Positions 1 to 9,836 of a stretch of DNA of 64,000 bases are shown here, piece after piece. The translations under genes were made by a program, and so were the position numbers. Source of the stretch: Levilactobacillus humaensis (lineage in GTDB: Bacteria > Bacillota > Bacilli > Lactobacillales > Lactobacillaceae); contig NZ_BROB01000009.1 of NCBI RefSeq assembly GCF_024345185.1, forward strand, positions 36,590 through 100,589, read 5' to 3'. Below the pieces are notes generated by a model, which was given only the letters and a program-made list of their open reading frames with translations, did no database searches and was not told where the DNA came from. Within the stretch, counting starts at the first letter, position 1, and each line of letters opens with the position of its first letter.

Positions 1-139
1 CCCCGCCGGTTGTCCGGTTCGTCGTTGATATTTACCGTGTTTTCACGTAAATACCACTTGGCTTGGCCACCAGTGCTGATGACGGATTCTTCTTTGAGTA
101 ACTGGCCTAAAGTAATGTAGGGCGTGTCAATGAAAACGT
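1..139 (-). CDS. yaaA: S4-domain protein YaaA, 3' part missing (window edge)
   Basis: Only the first 46 or so codons lie in the window; the gene runs off the left edge. The reading begins with GTG at 139-137, preceded by a GGGGTG ribosome site. The peptide starts KKDVFIDTPYITLGQLLKEE and continues through STGGQAKWYL and VNINDEPDNRRG. That is the S4-type RNA-binding pattern (a helix, then a strand with a Gly/Lys-rich turn and an asparagine-rich loop) of the small YaaA proteins found between dnaN and recF in Firmicutes. Position downstream of dnaN on the same strand agrees. Its RNA target is not established in the family. It has its own promoter-like TATAAT at 184-179, and the dnaN terminator separates it from dnaN, so it probably starts its own transcript with recF and gyrBA. 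Confidence 0.85.
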
Positions 140-471
140 CTTTTTTCACAATTTCACCCCTTAATATTCTTCTCTTATATTATACCGCTTTTTAGGGAAA
201 AGTACAGGCGATCCCCTTGATTTTTGCGTTCTGAGGCTATTTGGGGTGTTTTTGATATTTTTGGTAAAAAGGCGGTAAATTTGCTCAGATTCGAAAATAG
301 CGGTCTTTTAGCGAATTATTTGTTTTTTGGCGGTTTTGACGACCCTAAATCGCGATCCCCGTTCTGGACACCGTTATTTGCGCACGCATTTTCCGTTAAA
401 TGGCTCAAATTGACGCCTATTTTCCCCCGTTTTCATAACTGGCCCACTGCCGAAATCGACGACCACCTATA
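140..471. other. dnaN-yaaA intergenic region, 330 bp
   Basis: Apart from the yaaA promoter at its left end and the dnaN terminator at its right end, I see no gene, repeat or RNA here. An open frame of 82 codons on the plus strand (224-472) has no ribosome site and no protein-like composition. Confidence 0.5.
176..210 (-). promoter_or_regulatory. Probable yaaA promoter
   Basis: On the minus strand a perfect TATAAT occupies 184-179, about 40 bases before the GTG start of yaaA. The -35 element is weak (TGTACT-like, 17 bases upstream). Confidence 0.5.
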
Positions 472-504
472 AAAAAAGTGTTGCCCCAAGGGACAACACT
501 TTGT
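471..504 (-). terminator. dnaN intrinsic terminator
   Basis: Read on the minus strand, an AAGTGTTGTCCC / GGGGCAACACTT stem closes on a TT loop and is followed by a run of seven T, just after the dnaN stop codon. Confidence 0.85.
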
Positions 505-515
505 GGTGATTAACT

Positions 516-1655
516 TTAGAACGTCCGTACCGGCGTGATCAACTGAATGAAGTTGCTGGTATCTTCGGTTGGGACCAAGGTGAATGGCCGCAACGCGGAA
601 GTAAAGGCCACTCTGATCGTCGTTTGACCAAATGATCGCAAGGCATCCTTCATGTAATCGGGGTTAAAGGAAATTTCGAGGTCTTCACCCGTCAATTCCT
701 TAGGATCCAACGCTTCTTCAACATTCCCGACATCGGGTGAATTACTGAAGATCGTCACATGATTTTCGGCTGGCGTCAAAGTCAGTTTAACCACGTTGTT
801 CCGTGATTCATGGGACAACAGCGAGGCCCGTTCGACGGCGGCCAATAATTCTGGTGCTTCGAACTCGACTGTCGTGGAGGCTTCCTTTGGGATCAACCGC
901 GACGTATCGGGGTAATTGCCTTCCAGTAACCGGGAGTAAAACGACGTATCCCCTAATAAGAAGAGAACTTGATTCTCGGAGAACTGCATCTTAACGGTGC
1001 TGTCATCGTCACCGATCATCCGGGATAATTCGGTCAAACTCTTTCCGGGGATGATGACATCAAAGGCGGCTTCGGTGGGATCTGGTAATTCGATCTGCCG
1101 TTGTGAGAGGCGGTGACTATCCGTGGCCACGGCCAGGAATTGGTTGTTAGCCAGGACGAAATGCACCCCGGTCAGGATTGGCCGACTTTCTTGATTAGAA
1201 ACGGCGATAACCGTTTGGCCAATGAGCTCCTTAAAGACGGCACCTGAGAGTACCACGGAGTCGGCCGCATCAATTTCTGGCAAATGTGGATAGTTATTGG
1301 CATCTTGTCCGTTAATATTGAACGCCGCAGAACCAGAGGTAATTTCAGTTTGGAAACCATCCTTAACGGTCAGCGTCAGCGTTTGTTCTGGTAATCGCTT
1401 GACGATTTCACTGAAGAACCGCGCCGTTAAAACAATGGCCCCTGGTTCGTCAATCGTTAAGCCAATATCAGGATCGTCGGCTCTAATCAACGTTTCAATA
1501 GAAATATCGGCATTAGACCCGGTTAAAAGTAACCCAGCGTCACTGGCGACGATTTTGAGTCCGGTCAAAATGGGAATCGTGGTTTTAGAAGAAATGGCTC
1601 GGGAGACGTTGTTCAGTTCCTTAATGAAGGCTGCCCGGTTAATCGTAAATTTCAT
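516..1655 (-). CDS. dnaN: DNA polymerase III beta sliding clamp
   Basis: The product is 379 residues, the usual length for a Firmicute beta clamp, which forms a ring dimer on DNA and tethers polymerase III. It starts MKFTINRAAFIKELNNV and has the three repeated clamp domains. The C-terminal motif FIQLITPVRTF is typical (clamp ends with a PV/MR pattern). I placed the start at the ATG at 1655-1653, which has AAAGGAG eleven bases upstream; a GTG four codons earlier overlaps that ribosome site and is unlikely. It lies downstream of dnaA on the same strand with the second half of oriC between them, and its own terminator follows. The gene probably has its own promoter in the 1660-1720 stretch as well as readthrough from dnaA. 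Nothing unusual in the coding sequence. Confidence 0.98.
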   Translation of the reverse strand: MKFTINRAAFIKELNNVSRAISSKTTIPILTGLKIVASDAGLLLTGSNADISIETLIRADDPDIGLTIDEPGAIVLTARFFSEIVKRLPEQTLTLTVKDGFQTEITSGSAAFNINGQDANNYPHLPEIDAADSVVLSGAVFKELIGQTVIAVSNQESRPILTGVHFVLANNQFLAVATDSHRLSQRQIELPDPTEAAFDVIIPGKSLTELSRMIGDDDSTVKMQFSENQVLFLLGDTSFYSRLLEGNYPDTSRLIPKEASTTVEFEAPELLAAVERASLLSHESRNNVVKLTLTPAENHVTIFSNSPDVGNVEEALDPKELTGEDLEISFNPDYMKDALRSFGQTTIRVAFTSALRPFTLVPTEDTSNFIQLITPVRTF

Positions 1656-1923
1656 TAGTGATGACACTCCTTTACTTGGTGCGTAATTTACTTAATTAAA
1701 AGAAAAAAGATAGAAGAAGTAGTAGCGCGGTGGGTAATGTGGATAACTTTGAGAAACTATGTTGCGGCTACGCTTTTCCACCTGTGGATAACTTGTGGAA
1801 AACTCGTAGACTTATCTTTTCTTATCCACACACGCTGTGGCGTTCATTTCTATGATACCGCAGTTGGGGCCAAAAAAACGCCTCGAACACCCCCACTCAG
1901 AGGTCCTCGGAGACGGCCAATGA
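1656..1923. other. oriC, dnaA-dnaN half: DnaA-box cluster with DnaA-trio unwinding element
   Basis: DnaA boxes: TGTGGATAA at 1738-1746 and 1783-1791, TGTGGAAAA at 1794-1802, TTATCCACA at 1822-1830. Left of the first box comes a GC-rich CGCGGTGGG (1726-1734). Before that are five consecutive trios TAG-AAG-AAG-TAG-TAG (1711-1725), then the AT-rich tract 1683-1710. This order (box, GC patch, trios, AT-rich tract) is the basal unwinding layout described for Bacillus subtilis oriC, where DnaA loads onto one strand. A weak hairpin at 1880-1925 with T7 on the minus strand could attenuate dnaA-dnaN readthrough. Confidence 0.8.
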
Positions 1924-3297
1924 CTAGCGCCGTAATTCTTCCTTTAAGTCATCAATATCCTTTTGAAGTTCGGGATCCGTTTTTAGCGCGTCGTCGATCT
2001 TGTCGTAGGCATGAATGACCGTGGTATGGTCCTTACCGCCAAACTCATTCCCAATGCGCGGCAGCGAGGCATCCGTTAGCTCACGCGAGAGGTACATGGC
2101 AATCTGGCGCGGCGTTACGATGGACTTCTTACGTTTCTTCCCCTTTAAATCCTTCATTGAAATGTGGAAGTAACTGGCCACTCGGTCTTGGATGACTGGA
2201 ATGGTAATGGCATCGTTGGCGTTTGCCAGGTTGAGACTCTTCAACGCCTCGGCCGCCAAATCAGTGGTGATTGGCTTATGTGTCAGGTTGTGGTAGGCCT
2301 GAACGCGAGACAAAGCGCCTTCTAGTTCCCGCACGTTGGAGTCGATCTGGCCAGCGATATAGCTGAGCGTGTCGTCCGGCGCATCGATCTGGTCGGCGTC
2401 GACTTTATTGCGGAGAATGGCGATCCGCGTTTCCAGATCTGGTGGTGTGATGTCCACGGACAACCCCCAGGCGAAGCGGGATACCAGCCGGTCTTGGAGC
2501 TTTGGGATCTCATTTGGTAAGCGATCAGAAGTCAAGACGATCTGATGGCCGTCGTCATACAAGGAGTTGAAAGTATGGAAGAATTCTTCCTGGGTCGAAT
2601 CCTTATTGGCGAAGAACTGGATATCATCAACCATTAAGAGGTCAACGTCGCGGTACTCTTGACGAAATTGTTCCTGAGTCCGCGTTCGAATCGAGTTAAT
2701 GAAGTCATTGGTGAAGGCTTCACTGGTCACGTACTTCACCTTGGTGTCAGGATGATCTTCCAACATCTTATTGCCGATGGCGTGCATCAAGTGGGTCTTA
2801 CCCAACCCAACACCTCCATAGAAGAAGAGTGGATTATACATCACACCAGGTTCTTCAGAAACCACCAAGGCCGCCGCATGGGCCATTTGGTTCCCTTTCC
2901 CGATCACGAAGGTATCGAATGTGTAGCGTGGGTTCAACGCATTTTCCTTCATAAAAGTGGGTGTGGCATCGGGAGCATCGGTAACCCCAGGCTCCTCTGT
3001 AACCACGCCGGTTCCCGTTTTACTACGGGAAACCTCTGGTTGTAATTCACTCTTCGTGACAAGAATAGGTTGAATATCTTCATGTGTGACCTGGTAGGCG
3101 TATTCGATGACTTGTTGATCGAGGTGGCGCCGAGTCCAGTAGTCACGGTGTAGGGGTGAGAGAAGTTCCAACGTTAGTTTGTTACCGACGAGGGAAATTG
3201 GCTTAGCTGCTTCGATCCAGGTTGCGTACGTTGCCGGATCAAGGTTTTGCTTGAGTAATTTTGTAATATCAGCCCACAAAGTTAACATATCTGGCAC
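1924..3297 (-). CDS. dnaA: Chromosomal replication initiator DnaA
   Basis: The product is 457 residues. Domain I (about 1-85) carries the [13 protein letters not shown] helix; a variable linker follows. The AAA+ domain III has Walker [11 protein letters not shown] (around residue 165) and Walker [11 protein letters not shown]. Domain IV ends in the DNA-binding signature [15 protein letters not shown]. The protein binds DnaA boxes at oriC and opens the origin. I chose the GTG at 3297-3295 because an AGGGGGG site sits eight bases upstream; the frame is open for another 29 codons upstream but that stretch contains the promoter. A TTTTCCACA box at 3397-3405 overlaps the likely promoter, which fits the autoregulation known for dnaA. 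Boxes both upstream and downstream make the gene the centre of a bipartite origin. Confidence 0.98.
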   Translation of the reverse strand: MPDMLTLWADITKLLKQNLDPATYATWIEAAKPISLVGNKLTLELLSPLHRDYWTRRHLDQQVIEYAYQVTHEDIQPILVTKSELQPEVSRSKTGTGVVTEEPGVTDAPDATPTFMKENALNPRYTFDTFVIGKGNQMAHAAALVVSEEPGVMYNPLFFYGGVGLGKTHLMHAIGNKMLEDHPDTKVKYVTSEAFTNDFINSIRTRTQEQFRQEYRDVDLLMVDDIQFFANKDSTQEEFFHTFNSLYDDGHQIVLTSDRLPNEIPKLQDRLVSRFAWGLSVDITPPDLETRIAILRNKVDADQIDAPDDTLSYIAGQIDSNVRELEGALSRVQAYHNLTHKPITTDLAAEALKSLNLANANDAITIPVIQDRVASYFHISMKDLKGKKRKKSIVTPRQIAMYLSRELTDASLPRIGNEFGGKDHTTVIHAYDKIDDALKTDPELQKDIDDLKEELRR

Positions 3298-3833
3298 TGA
3301 TGTAGCCCCCCTAAATTTAAGATTATGGTAATCGTAAGTTTGGACGGACGCCGCCCAAACGAAAACGTAAGTCCAGTGTAGCATGAAGAAAAAAAGTTTT
3401 CCACAGGGTAATGGACGCTGTGCATAATTGTTTCACAGGGAGTTAATAAAGTTATCCACAGGCAGGGTGAAACTTGTGGATAATAAATGTGATTTTAACT
3501 TGTCCACAGGAAACTGTGGAGTAGGAATAGCTCAAGGACAAGTGTTTCACAAGTTATCCACAGAATTAACAGGAATGCTTTTTTAAAAATAAACAGGCTG
3601 TGGATTGGTGGATAACCAGGTGGGAAAGCCCGGCATAACTTTTTCTGAATCCACAAGTTATCCACAGCCAAAGTGCATGAAACAAATTTATCCGGGGACA
3701 ACTTTTTATGGATATTTTCAACTAACGGTTTCATTCGGTCGAAATTTATGCTAATATGTTCAGGAAATGCATTTAGTATTTGTCTGGAATTATCCAGATG
3801 AAAAAAATTCAAAAATTTCAAGGAGGTGTCACG
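3298..3833. other. oriC, rpmH-dnaA half: DnaA-box cluster
   Basis: DnaA boxes of the TTATCCACA type lie at 3452-3460, 3554-3562 and 3658-3666 (plus strand) and 3475-3483 (minus strand). Near matches are TTTTCCACA 3397-3405, TTGTCCACA 3500-3508 and the reverse of TTATCCACC at 3607-3615. An AT-rich patch is at 3577-3595. The region separates leftward dnaA from rightward rpmH, the standard position of the upstream half of a Firmicute origin. The dnaA promoter (extended -10 TGCTACACT on the minus strand near 3378-3386) and the rpmH promoter lie at its two ends. Confidence 0.9.
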
Positions 3834-3968
3834 ATGAAGCGCACTTACCAACCAAAGAAACGTCACCGTTCACGTGTACACGGCTTCCGCAAGCGCATGA
3901 GCACTAGCAATGGCCGTCAAGTATTAGCACGTCGTCGTCAAAAAGGACGTAAAGTATTGTCTGCATAG
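3834..3968 (+). CDS. rpmH: Ribosomal protein bL34
   Basis: The 44-residue product [21 protein letters not shown]... is a canonical bL34: highly basic, with the invariant TYQPK, HGF and GRKVLSA segments. It belongs to the large ribosomal subunit. The start at 3834 follows a strong AAGGAGGTG (3820-3828); an in-frame upstream ATG lacks such a site. It is the first gene of the rightward operon rpmH-rnpA-yidC, the nearly universal partner set next to oriC. The promoter lies in 3730-3780, probably with -10 TAATAT or TATGCT. Confidence 0.98.
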
Positions 3969-4066
3969 GCCGCTGACTGTCAGTGGTCTTTTTATTTTAT
4001 CTGCGAGGAGACTGGGACCCCAATCCCTCGCGGCCTGTTCATATATGAGAATTTTGGAGATGCACC

Positions 4067-4423
4067 ATGCGAAAATCTTACCGCATTAAGAAAGAAGCGG
4101 AATTTCAGCAGGTCTTTGAAACCAGAAATTCAGTCGCTAACCGGCAATTTGTGGTGTATTCAATGGAGAAGCCGGATCAACCGCATTTTCGGGTTGGGAT
4201 TTCGGTCGGGAAGAAGATTGGAAACGCCGTTCACCGGAATTGGGTGAAACGACGGATTCGGCAGAGTTTACTCGAGCTGAAGCCGCACCTCAAGCAGGAT
4301 GTGGATTTCCTAGTTATCGCACGTCCGCGTGCCGATGGCATCTCGATGCCCGATGCGAAGAGCAGCCTGATCCATGTCTTGAAGCTGGCAAAACTGCTGG
4401 ATTCCAACTATAGTGAGGAATAA
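4067..4423 (+). CDS. rnpA: Ribonuclease P protein component
   Basis: The 118-residue basic protein binds the RNase P RNA and helps process tRNA 5' leaders. It starts [18 protein letters not shown] and contains the family signature around [16 protein letters not shown] (RNR motif region) followed by DFLVIARP. The ATG at 4067 has TTTTGGAG ten bases upstream. It lies 98 bases after rpmH, and yidC starts two bases after its stop codon, so translation of rnpA and yidC is probably coupled. Confidence 0.97.
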   Translation: MRKSYRIKKEAEFQQVFETRNSVANRQFVVYSMEKPDQPHFRVGISVGKKIGNAVHRNWVKRRIRQSLLELKPHLKQDVDFLVIARPRADGISMPDAKSSLIHVLKLAKLLDSNYSEE

Positions 4424-4425
4424 AC

Positions 4426-5268
4426 GTGAAAAACGTGAAAAAGTACAAACGTACCCTACTGATGCTTGGTATTGTGGGCTTGACTTTGATCCTTTCCGCT
4501 TGTAGCAATAAGCCAATCACGAACCAGAGTACCGGGATTTGGGACGGTTTAATCGTTCTGAACTTCTCGCGTGCTATCATCTGGTTGGCTCATTTCTTCG
4601 GTGGGAATTATGGTGTTGGTATTATCATCTTTACCATTATCATCCGGATCATTTTACTGCCACTGATGGTTTTCCAAACGCGCAGCATGCGGAAGACCCA
4701 GGAAATTCAGCCCCAATTAAAGGCTTTACAGAAGAAATACTCGTCACGGGACCGTGACACGATGCAGCAGTTGCAGACCGAACAGCAAAAGCTGTATTCG
4801 GAAGCCGGCATTAATCCCTTAATGGGATGTCTACCAGCCGTGGTACAACTCCCAATCATTTGGGCCTTGTACCAAGCTATCTGGCGGACAGCCGTTCTGC
4901 GGTCCGGCACCTTCTTGTGGTTGCAATTGGGCCACAAGGACCCGTACTTCATCTTGCCATTCCTGGCGGCCTTTGCCACGTTCTTGAGTTCGTGGTTAAC
5001 CACCAAGTCGGCACCGGAGACGAGTTCCATGAATACGATGATGATTATCGGGATGCCCGTGGTGGTCTTCTTTACCGCCTTAAACGTGGCCTCGTCACTG
5101 TCATTGTACTGGACCGTGTCTTACATTTTCCAAGTCGGTCAAACGCTGTTACTGCAAAACCCATGGAAGATTCAAGCCGAACGCGATGAAAAGGCCAAAG
5201 AAAAGGCCGCTCGCGAACGGGTTATGAAGAAGGCCGTGCGTCGCGCTAAGCAGAGTCGCCGCAAGTAA
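4426..5268 (+). CDS. yidC: Membrane protein insertase YidC/OxaA, lipoprotein form
   Basis: The 280-residue protein inserts and folds membrane proteins, with SRP/Sec or alone. A lipoprotein signal ends in LILSAC, so residue Cys26 is the likely lipidated N-terminus, as in Gram-positive YidC proteins. Five membrane segments follow: around the GVGIIIFTIIIRIILLPLMV segment, the LPAVVQLPIIWALY segment, and three more near the C-terminus. The conserved arginine in TM1 (IIIRII), important for insertase activity, is present. A charged tail (KAKEKAARERVMKKAVRRAKQ) is suited to ribosome contact. The GTG start at 4426 is two bases after rnpA. Firmicutes often carry a second paralogue elsewhere. Confidence 0.95.
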   Translation: MKNVKKYKRTLLMLGIVGLTLILSACSNKPITNQSTGIWDGLIVLNFSRAIIWLAHFFGGNYGVGIIIFTIIIRIILLPLMVFQTRSMRKTQEIQPQLKALQKKYSSRDRDTMQQLQTEQQKLYSEAGINPLMGCLPAVVQLPIIWALYQAIWRTAVLRSGTFLWLQLGHKDPYFILPFLAAFATFLSSWLTTKSAPETSSMNTMMIIGMPVVVFFTALNVASSLSLYWTVSYIFQVGQTLLLQNPWKIQAERDEKAKEKAARERVMKKAVRRAKQSRRK

Positions 5269-5289
5269 ACCAAGCTAAATAAATGCATT

Positions 5290-5323
5290 TTAGGCCGTTC
5301 CGCAATGGTGGGACGGCTTTTTC
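5290..5323 (+). terminator. Terminator after yidC
   Basis: GGCCGTTCC and GGGACGGCT flank a short loop and are followed by T5. It sits between yidC and khpB, so khpB is probably transcribed mainly from its own promoter (extended -10 TGGTATACT near 5371-5379). Confidence 0.75.
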
Positions 5324-5416
5324 TATCCGCGGAACGCGTGATGGCAGATGAGCTGACTCGGAAAGTTCTATGGTATACTGAAAAATGACTGAAAGCATAT
5401 TGGAGGAATGGACGAC

Positions 5417-6205
5417 ATGACAATCTTTACGGGGAAAACGGAAGAAGCGGCGATTCAGGCAGGATTGACCGCCCTGAATTGTCGGTTGGACCAAGTGACA
5501 ACCCGAGTGGTCACCACGCCACGTAAGGGTTGGCTGGGAATTGGCCAGAGAGACGCGATGGTGGATGTGGCTTTGAAGCCCGTTGAACCCGTCGCGACGT
5601 CGAAACCAACACCTAAGAAACAAGCGGTTGTGCCAGTGCAGCCGATGATGCCCGCAAACAAGCCGGCAGCGGCCGTAACTGACACCCCTGAGGCGGCGGA
5701 GACCGCTCAACCGGTGCAATCGGAGACAACGCCAGAGGAACGGCGGAAACGTCGCGAGGCGGCCATTGAGGCCGTTCAGGACTATCTGGCCACGATCGTC
5801 GATCAGCTCGGAATTGACGCCACGTTGGATGTCGAATCAACGGCACGGCGGCAGGTTAAGCTGGTCTTTACGACAGAGAAGGAGGGCCTGCTGATCGGCA
5901 AGCACGGTCGGACCATCAACGCCTTGCAGAGCCTGGCACAGTTGTTCTTGAATCATCATGGCGCTGCGCACGTCATGGTTGAATTGGACGTTGCCGGTTA
6001 TCGTGAACGGCGAGCAGCCACTTTGAACCGATTGGCCGAGAGTACGGCGCGGGAGGTCGTGGCAACCGGGAAGCCGATCTATTTGGACCCAATGCCGGCG
6101 TTTGAACGCAAGCAGATCCACGCGGTTTTGGCGAAGAATCACTACGTCACAACCTATTCGGCGGGGAGAGAACCCCACCGGGCCGTGGTGATCGAACCGG
6201 CCTAA
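5417..6205 (+). CDS. khpB: RNA-binding protein KhpB (Jag/EloR): Jag-N, KH and R3H domains
   Basis: The 262-residue protein has a Jag-N module (about 1-50, FTGKTEEAAIQAGLTALN). A low-complexity Pro/Ala/Thr linker (about 55-105) follows. The KH domain has the GKHGRTINALQ loop. The C-terminal R3H domain has ERKQIHAVLAKNHYVTTYSAGREPHR. With KhpA it binds RNA and helps control cell elongation in related cocci and lactobacilli. The ATG at 5417 is chosen over the in-frame ATG at 5408 because the GGAGG at 5402-5406 is only one base from the earlier codon but ten from this one. Location after yidC is conserved across Firmicutes. Confidence 0.95.
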   Translation: MTIFTGKTEEAAIQAGLTALNCRLDQVTTRVVTTPRKGWLGIGQRDAMVDVALKPVEPVATSKPTPKKQAVVPVQPMMPANKPAAAVTDTPEAAETAQPVQSETTPEERRKRREAAIEAVQDYLATIVDQLGIDATLDVESTARRQVKLVFTTEKEGLLIGKHGRTINALQSLAQLFLNHHGAAHVMVELDVAGYRERRAATLNRLAESTAREVVATGKPIYLDPMPAFERKQIHAVLAKNHYVTTYSAGREPHRAVVIEPA

Positions 6206-6212
6206 GTTTCGT

Positions 6213-6241
6213 TTGACAAAAGCGTCTTTACCCCTTATAGT
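6213..6241 (+). promoter_or_regulatory. Promoter of the mnmE-mnmG operon
   Basis: A perfect TTGACA (6213-6218) and TATAGT (6236-6241) are separated by 17 bases, immediately after the khpB stop codon. Confidence 0.8.
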
Positions 6242-6269
6242 GAAGACAATCATTCTTATCAAGTTTACG

Positions 6270-6332
6270 ATAAAGTAGTGAAAGTACTTTATCCACGCAC
6301 AGTTAGGTGGCGTGGAGTGGGTGCTTTTTTTT
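6270..6332 (+). promoter_or_regulatory. Attenuator-like leader upstream of mnmE
   Basis: Downstream of the promoter, the leader forms a GATAAAGTA/TACTTTATC hairpin. Two competing pairings follow: CCACGC (6293-6298) with GCGTGG (6310-6315), or CACGCAC (6294-6300) with GTGGGTG (6317-6323, one mismatch). The latter lies directly against T8 (6325-6332). Only one can form at a time, the geometry of a terminator/antiterminator. No ligand or peptide is obvious. Confidence 0.4.
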
Positions 6333-6416
6333 ATGGCGTAAAATGATACGCCCGGGGCGTTAGACCGCGTAAACAAGGGTAAGAACCAACTGACAGACTT
6401 AAAAGGAGGATGGCTC

Positions 6417-7811
6417 ATGGCAGTCACAACCACAGAATTTGATACGATTGCAGCAATTTCGACCCCACCTGGTGAAGGTGGGATTGCCATCATTCGGCTG
6501 AGCGGTGAAGAGGTCTTTGATGTCGCTGGCAAGCTCTTCAAGGGAGCCAACCTGCGCAAGGTCGCCAGCCATACGATTCATTACGGCCACATTGTCGACC
6601 CTGAGGATGGCGAAGAGGTTGATGAGGTCATGGCTACCGTGATGCGGGCCCCGAAGACCTACACCAAGGAAGATATTATTGAAATTAATTGTCACGGAGG
6701 GATCGTGGCGACTAACCGGATCCTTCAATTGTGCCTGAGTTATGGGGCGCGCCTGGCCGAACCCGGTGAGTACACGAAACGCGCCTTCTTAAACGGCCGA
6801 ATCGATTTGACCCAAGCGGAATCCGTGATGGATCTGATCAGAGCCAAGACCGACAAGTCCATGAAGGTGGCCTTAAACCAATTGGACGGGGATCTTTCCC
6901 ACTTGATTCGCAACCTGCGGCAGGATATTTTGGATGCCCTGGCCCAAGTCGAAGTGAATATCGACTATCCGGAATACGATGATGTTGAGGCCGTAACGAC
7001 CAAGATGTTATTGGAGAAGTCCAAAGAGGTTCAGCAGCAGGTCAAGACCCTCTTGGCCACCGCTAAACAAGGGAAGGTGCTCCGAGAAGGCTTGGCGACC
7101 GCAATTGTGGGTCGGCCAAACGTTGGGAAGAGTAGCCTGTTGAACCACTTGTTACATGAAGACAAGGCGATCGTGACTGATGTTGCCGGAACCACGCGTG
7201 ACGTGATCGAAGAGTACGTTAACGTTAAGGGCGTGCCGTTGAAGCTGATTGACACCGCGGGGATTCGCGATACCACCGATAAGGTTGAAAAGATCGGGGT
7301 GGAACGCTCACGCAAGGCCATCAACACCGCTGATTTGGTCATGTTGGTGCTCAATGCCAGCGAGCCACTGACCACCGAGGATGAATCGCTACTGAAGGCT
7401 ACGGCCGACACGCAACGAATCCTGATTTTAAACAAGACTGATTTACCCCAGAAACTCGATCTGGATGCCGTCAAACAGGCTGCCAATGGGAGTCCCATCA
7501 TTGAGACGTCCATTCTGCAGCGAGCCGGCTTAGACAAGCTGGAAACGACGATTGCTCATCTCTTCTTCGATGAGGGTATCGAGTCAAGTTCACACTCGGT
7601 GATGGTGACCAACGCCCGCCACATTGGGCTGTTGCACCAGACCAGTGACGCCTTGGATGACGTCCAGAGTGGAATTGCTGCGGGGATGCCCGTAGACCTG
7701 GTCCAAATCGACATGACGCGGGCTTGGGATCTGCTGGGTGAAATTACTGGCGATAGCTACCAAGACGAGTTACTCGACCAATTATTTAGTCAATTCTGTT
7801 TAGGAAAATAA
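6417..7811 (+). CDS. mnmE: tRNA modification GTPase MnmE
   Basis: The 464-residue protein works with MnmG to add the carboxymethylaminomethyl group to uridine 34 of certain tRNAs. The N-terminal folate-binding domain begins [27 protein letters not shown] helical domain surrounds the GTPase domain with G1 [10 protein letters not shown]3 DTAGIRD and G4 NKTD. The C-terminal catalytic CLGK (CxGK) motif is intact. The ATG at 6417 follows AAAAGGAGG. mnmG starts 57 bases after the stop, giving the usual mnmE-mnmG pair. The leader may be attenuated (see the entry at 6270). Confidence 0.98.
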   Translation: MAVTTTEFDTIAAISTPPGEGGIAIIRLSGEEVFDVAGKLFKGANLRKVASHTIHYGHIVDPEDGEEVDEVMATVMRAPKTYTKEDIIEINCHGGIVATNRILQLCLSYGARLAEPGEYTKRAFLNGRIDLTQAESVMDLIRAKTDKSMKVALNQLDGDLSHLIRNLRQDILDALAQVEVNIDYPEYDDVEAVTTKMLLEKSKEVQQQVKTLLATAKQGKVLREGLATAIVGRPNVGKSSLLNHLLHEDKAIVTDVAGTTRDVIEEYVNVKGVPLKLIDTAGIRDTTDKVEKIGVERSRKAINTADLVMLVLNASEPLTTEDESLLKATADTQRILILNKTDLPQKLDLDAVKQAANGSPIIETSILQRAGLDKLETTIAHLFFDEGIESSSHSVMVTNARHIGLLHQTSDALDDVQSGIAAGMPVDLVQIDMTRAWDLLGEITGDSYQDELLDQLFSQFCLGK

Positions 7812-7868
7812 CGCATAAACCGTTTGGCCGCGGGCAGTTCCGTGACCCGACATGGAGGGAAAGAAACC

Positions 7869-9779
7869 ATGACTGAAGTAAAAGAATATCCCGGCCAGGA
7901 CTACGACGTCATCGTCGTGGGCGCCGGTCATGCCGGTAGCGAAGCAGCTTTAGCCGCCGCCCGGATGGGGAACAAGACACTCCTCATGACCATCAACCTG
8001 GACATGGTGGCATTTATGCCATGTAACCCATCGGTTGGGGGTCCCGCAAAGGGGATCGTCGTCCGTGAAATCGACGCCTTGGGTGGCGAAATGGGCCGCA
8101 ACATCGACAAGACCTACGTGCAGATGCGGATGTTAAATACCGGTAAGGGCCCGGCCGTCCGTGCGCTCCGTGCGCAGGCCGACAAGCACGCCTACCACGC
8201 AGAAATGAAGCATACCATCGAACGCGAACCCAATCTGACGTTACGTCAGGGGATCGTCGACGACCTGATCGTGGAAGACGGTGTCTGCAAAGGGGTCATC
8301 ACGAATACTGGGGCGCGTTACGCCGCTAAGGCCGTGGTGATTGCTGCCGGAACCGCCGCGCGTGGGAAGATTATTATTGGGGAATTGATGTACTCATCAG
8401 GCCCTAACAACTCCCAACCAGCCAACAAGCTAACGGCCAACCTGCCAAAGTACGGGTTCGACCTCGAACGCTTCAAGACGGGGACCCCACCACGAGTGGA
8501 TGGGAATACCATTCACTATGACGAGACTGAGGAACAACCTGGGGATGCCGAGCCCAACCACTTTAGCTTTACCACGCCCGACAGTGACTACTTGGCCTTA
8601 AAGAACCAGCTGTCTTGCTGGTTAACTTACACGAATGAAACGACCCACAAGATCATCCGCGAAAACCTCGACCGCGCGCCGATGTTTACCGGGGTCATTG
8701 AAGGGGTGGGCCCACGTTACTGCCCATCAATCGAAGACAAGATCGTTCGTTTCGCCGACAAGTCACGGCACCAACTTTTCTTGGAACCAGAAGGTCGCAA
8801 GACCGACGAATGGTACGTCCAAGGGCTGTCCACGTCGATGCCTGAAGAAGTGCAACAGAAGATTTTGCACTCCATCCAAGGCCTCGAAGATGCCCAAATG
8901 ATGCGTCCCGGCTATGCCATCGAATACGATGTCGTTTCCCCTTATCAATTACGGCCAACGTTAGAGACCAAGCCATTGAAGAACCTCTTCACGGCAGGCC
9001 AAACCAACGGAACGTCCGGCTACGAAGAAGCAGCGGGTCAAGGTCTGCTGGCCGGAATCAACGCCGGCTTACGGGCCTTAGGCAAGCCAGGTTTCACGTT
9101 GAAGCGTTCGGATGCCTACATTGGAGTTATGGTGGACGATCTGGTTACCAAGGGAACCAAGGAGCCTTACCGGTTGTTGACCAGCCGGGCCGAATACCGC
9201 TTGATTTTGCGGCATGATAACGCGGACCTGCGGCTGACCGCCAAGGGCCACGAGTTGGGCCTGATCAGTGATGACCGTTATGAGGAATTCTTGGCCAAGA
9301 AGGCTGCTATTCAGGTTGAATTGGACCGGTTAAACAGCATCCGGATCAAGCCGAGCGATGCGATCAACGCCTTTGTTGAGTCCCACGGCGACAAGCCACT
9401 CCAAGATGGTGTGTTGGCCGCAGCGTTCTTGCGCCGGCCCTACGTGGACTACCAGACGTTACTTGAGTTCATTCCAGCACCAGAACAGCCTCTGGATCGT
9501 CACATTGTCGAGGAAATTGAGATTTCGTTGAAGTATGCCGGCTATATCAAGAAGGCCGAGGATAACGTGGCGAAATTGAAGCGGATGGAAGCCAAGGCCA
9601 TTCCTGCAAACATCGATTACGATGCGATCGATGGCTTGGCAACTGAAGCACATCAGAAACTCAAGAAGATTCAACCCGAGACGCTGGCCCAGGCTAGCCG
9701 AATCAGTGGGGTTAATCCCGCCGATATCGCCATCCTGAGCGTTTACGTTGAACAGGGTAAGATTGCGAAAGTGAAGTAG
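7869..9779 (+). CDS. mnmG: tRNA uridine-5-carboxymethylaminomethyl(34) synthesis enzyme MnmG (GidA)
   Basis: The 636-residue FAD enzyme is MnmE's partner. The dinucleotide fold is at the start: [24 protein letters not shown]. The FAD-binding [11 protein letters not shown] and the [19 protein letters not shown] blocks are canonical, as are [20 protein letters not shown] and the C-terminal helical domain ending at [17 protein letters not shown]. The ATG at 7869 has GGAGGG ahead of it; an in-frame codon 15 residues earlier has none. In many relatives rsmG, noc and parAB follow, but here a strong terminator and unrelated genes follow instead. Confidence 0.98.
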   Translation: MTEVKEYPGQDYDVIVVGAGHAGSEAALAAARMGNKTLLMTINLDMVAFMPCNPSVGGPAKGIVVREIDALGGEMGRNIDKTYVQMRMLNTGKGPAVRALRAQADKHAYHAEMKHTIEREPNLTLRQGIVDDLIVEDGVCKGVITNTGARYAAKAVVIAAGTAARGKIIIGELMYSSGPNNSQPANKLTANLPKYGFDLERFKTGTPPRVDGNTIHYDETEEQPGDAEPNHFSFTTPDSDYLALKNQLSCWLTYTNETTHKIIRENLDRAPMFTGVIEGVGPRYCPSIEDKIVRFADKSRHQLFLEPEGRKTDEWYVQGLSTSMPEEVQQKILHSIQGLEDAQMMRPGYAIEYDVVSPYQLRPTLETKPLKNLFTAGQTNGTSGYEEAAGQGLLAGINAGLRALGKPGFTLKRSDAYIGVMVDDLVTKGTKEPYRLLTSRAEYRLILRHDNADLRLTAKGHELGLISDDRYEEFLAKKAAIQVELDRLNSIRIKPSDAINAFVESHGDKPLQDGVLAAAFLRRPYVDYQTLLEFIPAPEQPLDRHIVEEIEISLKYAGYIKKAEDNVAKLKRMEAKAIPANIDYDAIDGLATEAHQKLKKIQPETLAQASRISGVNPADIAILSVYVEQGKIAKVK

Positions 9780-9787
9780 TTAAAACT

Positions 9788-9836
9788 TAAAGAGGTGTCC
9801 TTACGGTTGTGATAACCGGGAGGACACCTCTTTTTA
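9788..9836 (+). terminator. Terminator of the mnmEG operon
   Basis: AAAGAGGTGTCCT and AGGACACCTCTTT form a 13-pair stem ending in a T-run. Confidence 0.9.

Noticed and set aside
224..472. 82-codon open frame between yaaA and dnaN
   Set aside because: No ribosome site, composition unlike a protein, and it runs into the dnaN terminator.
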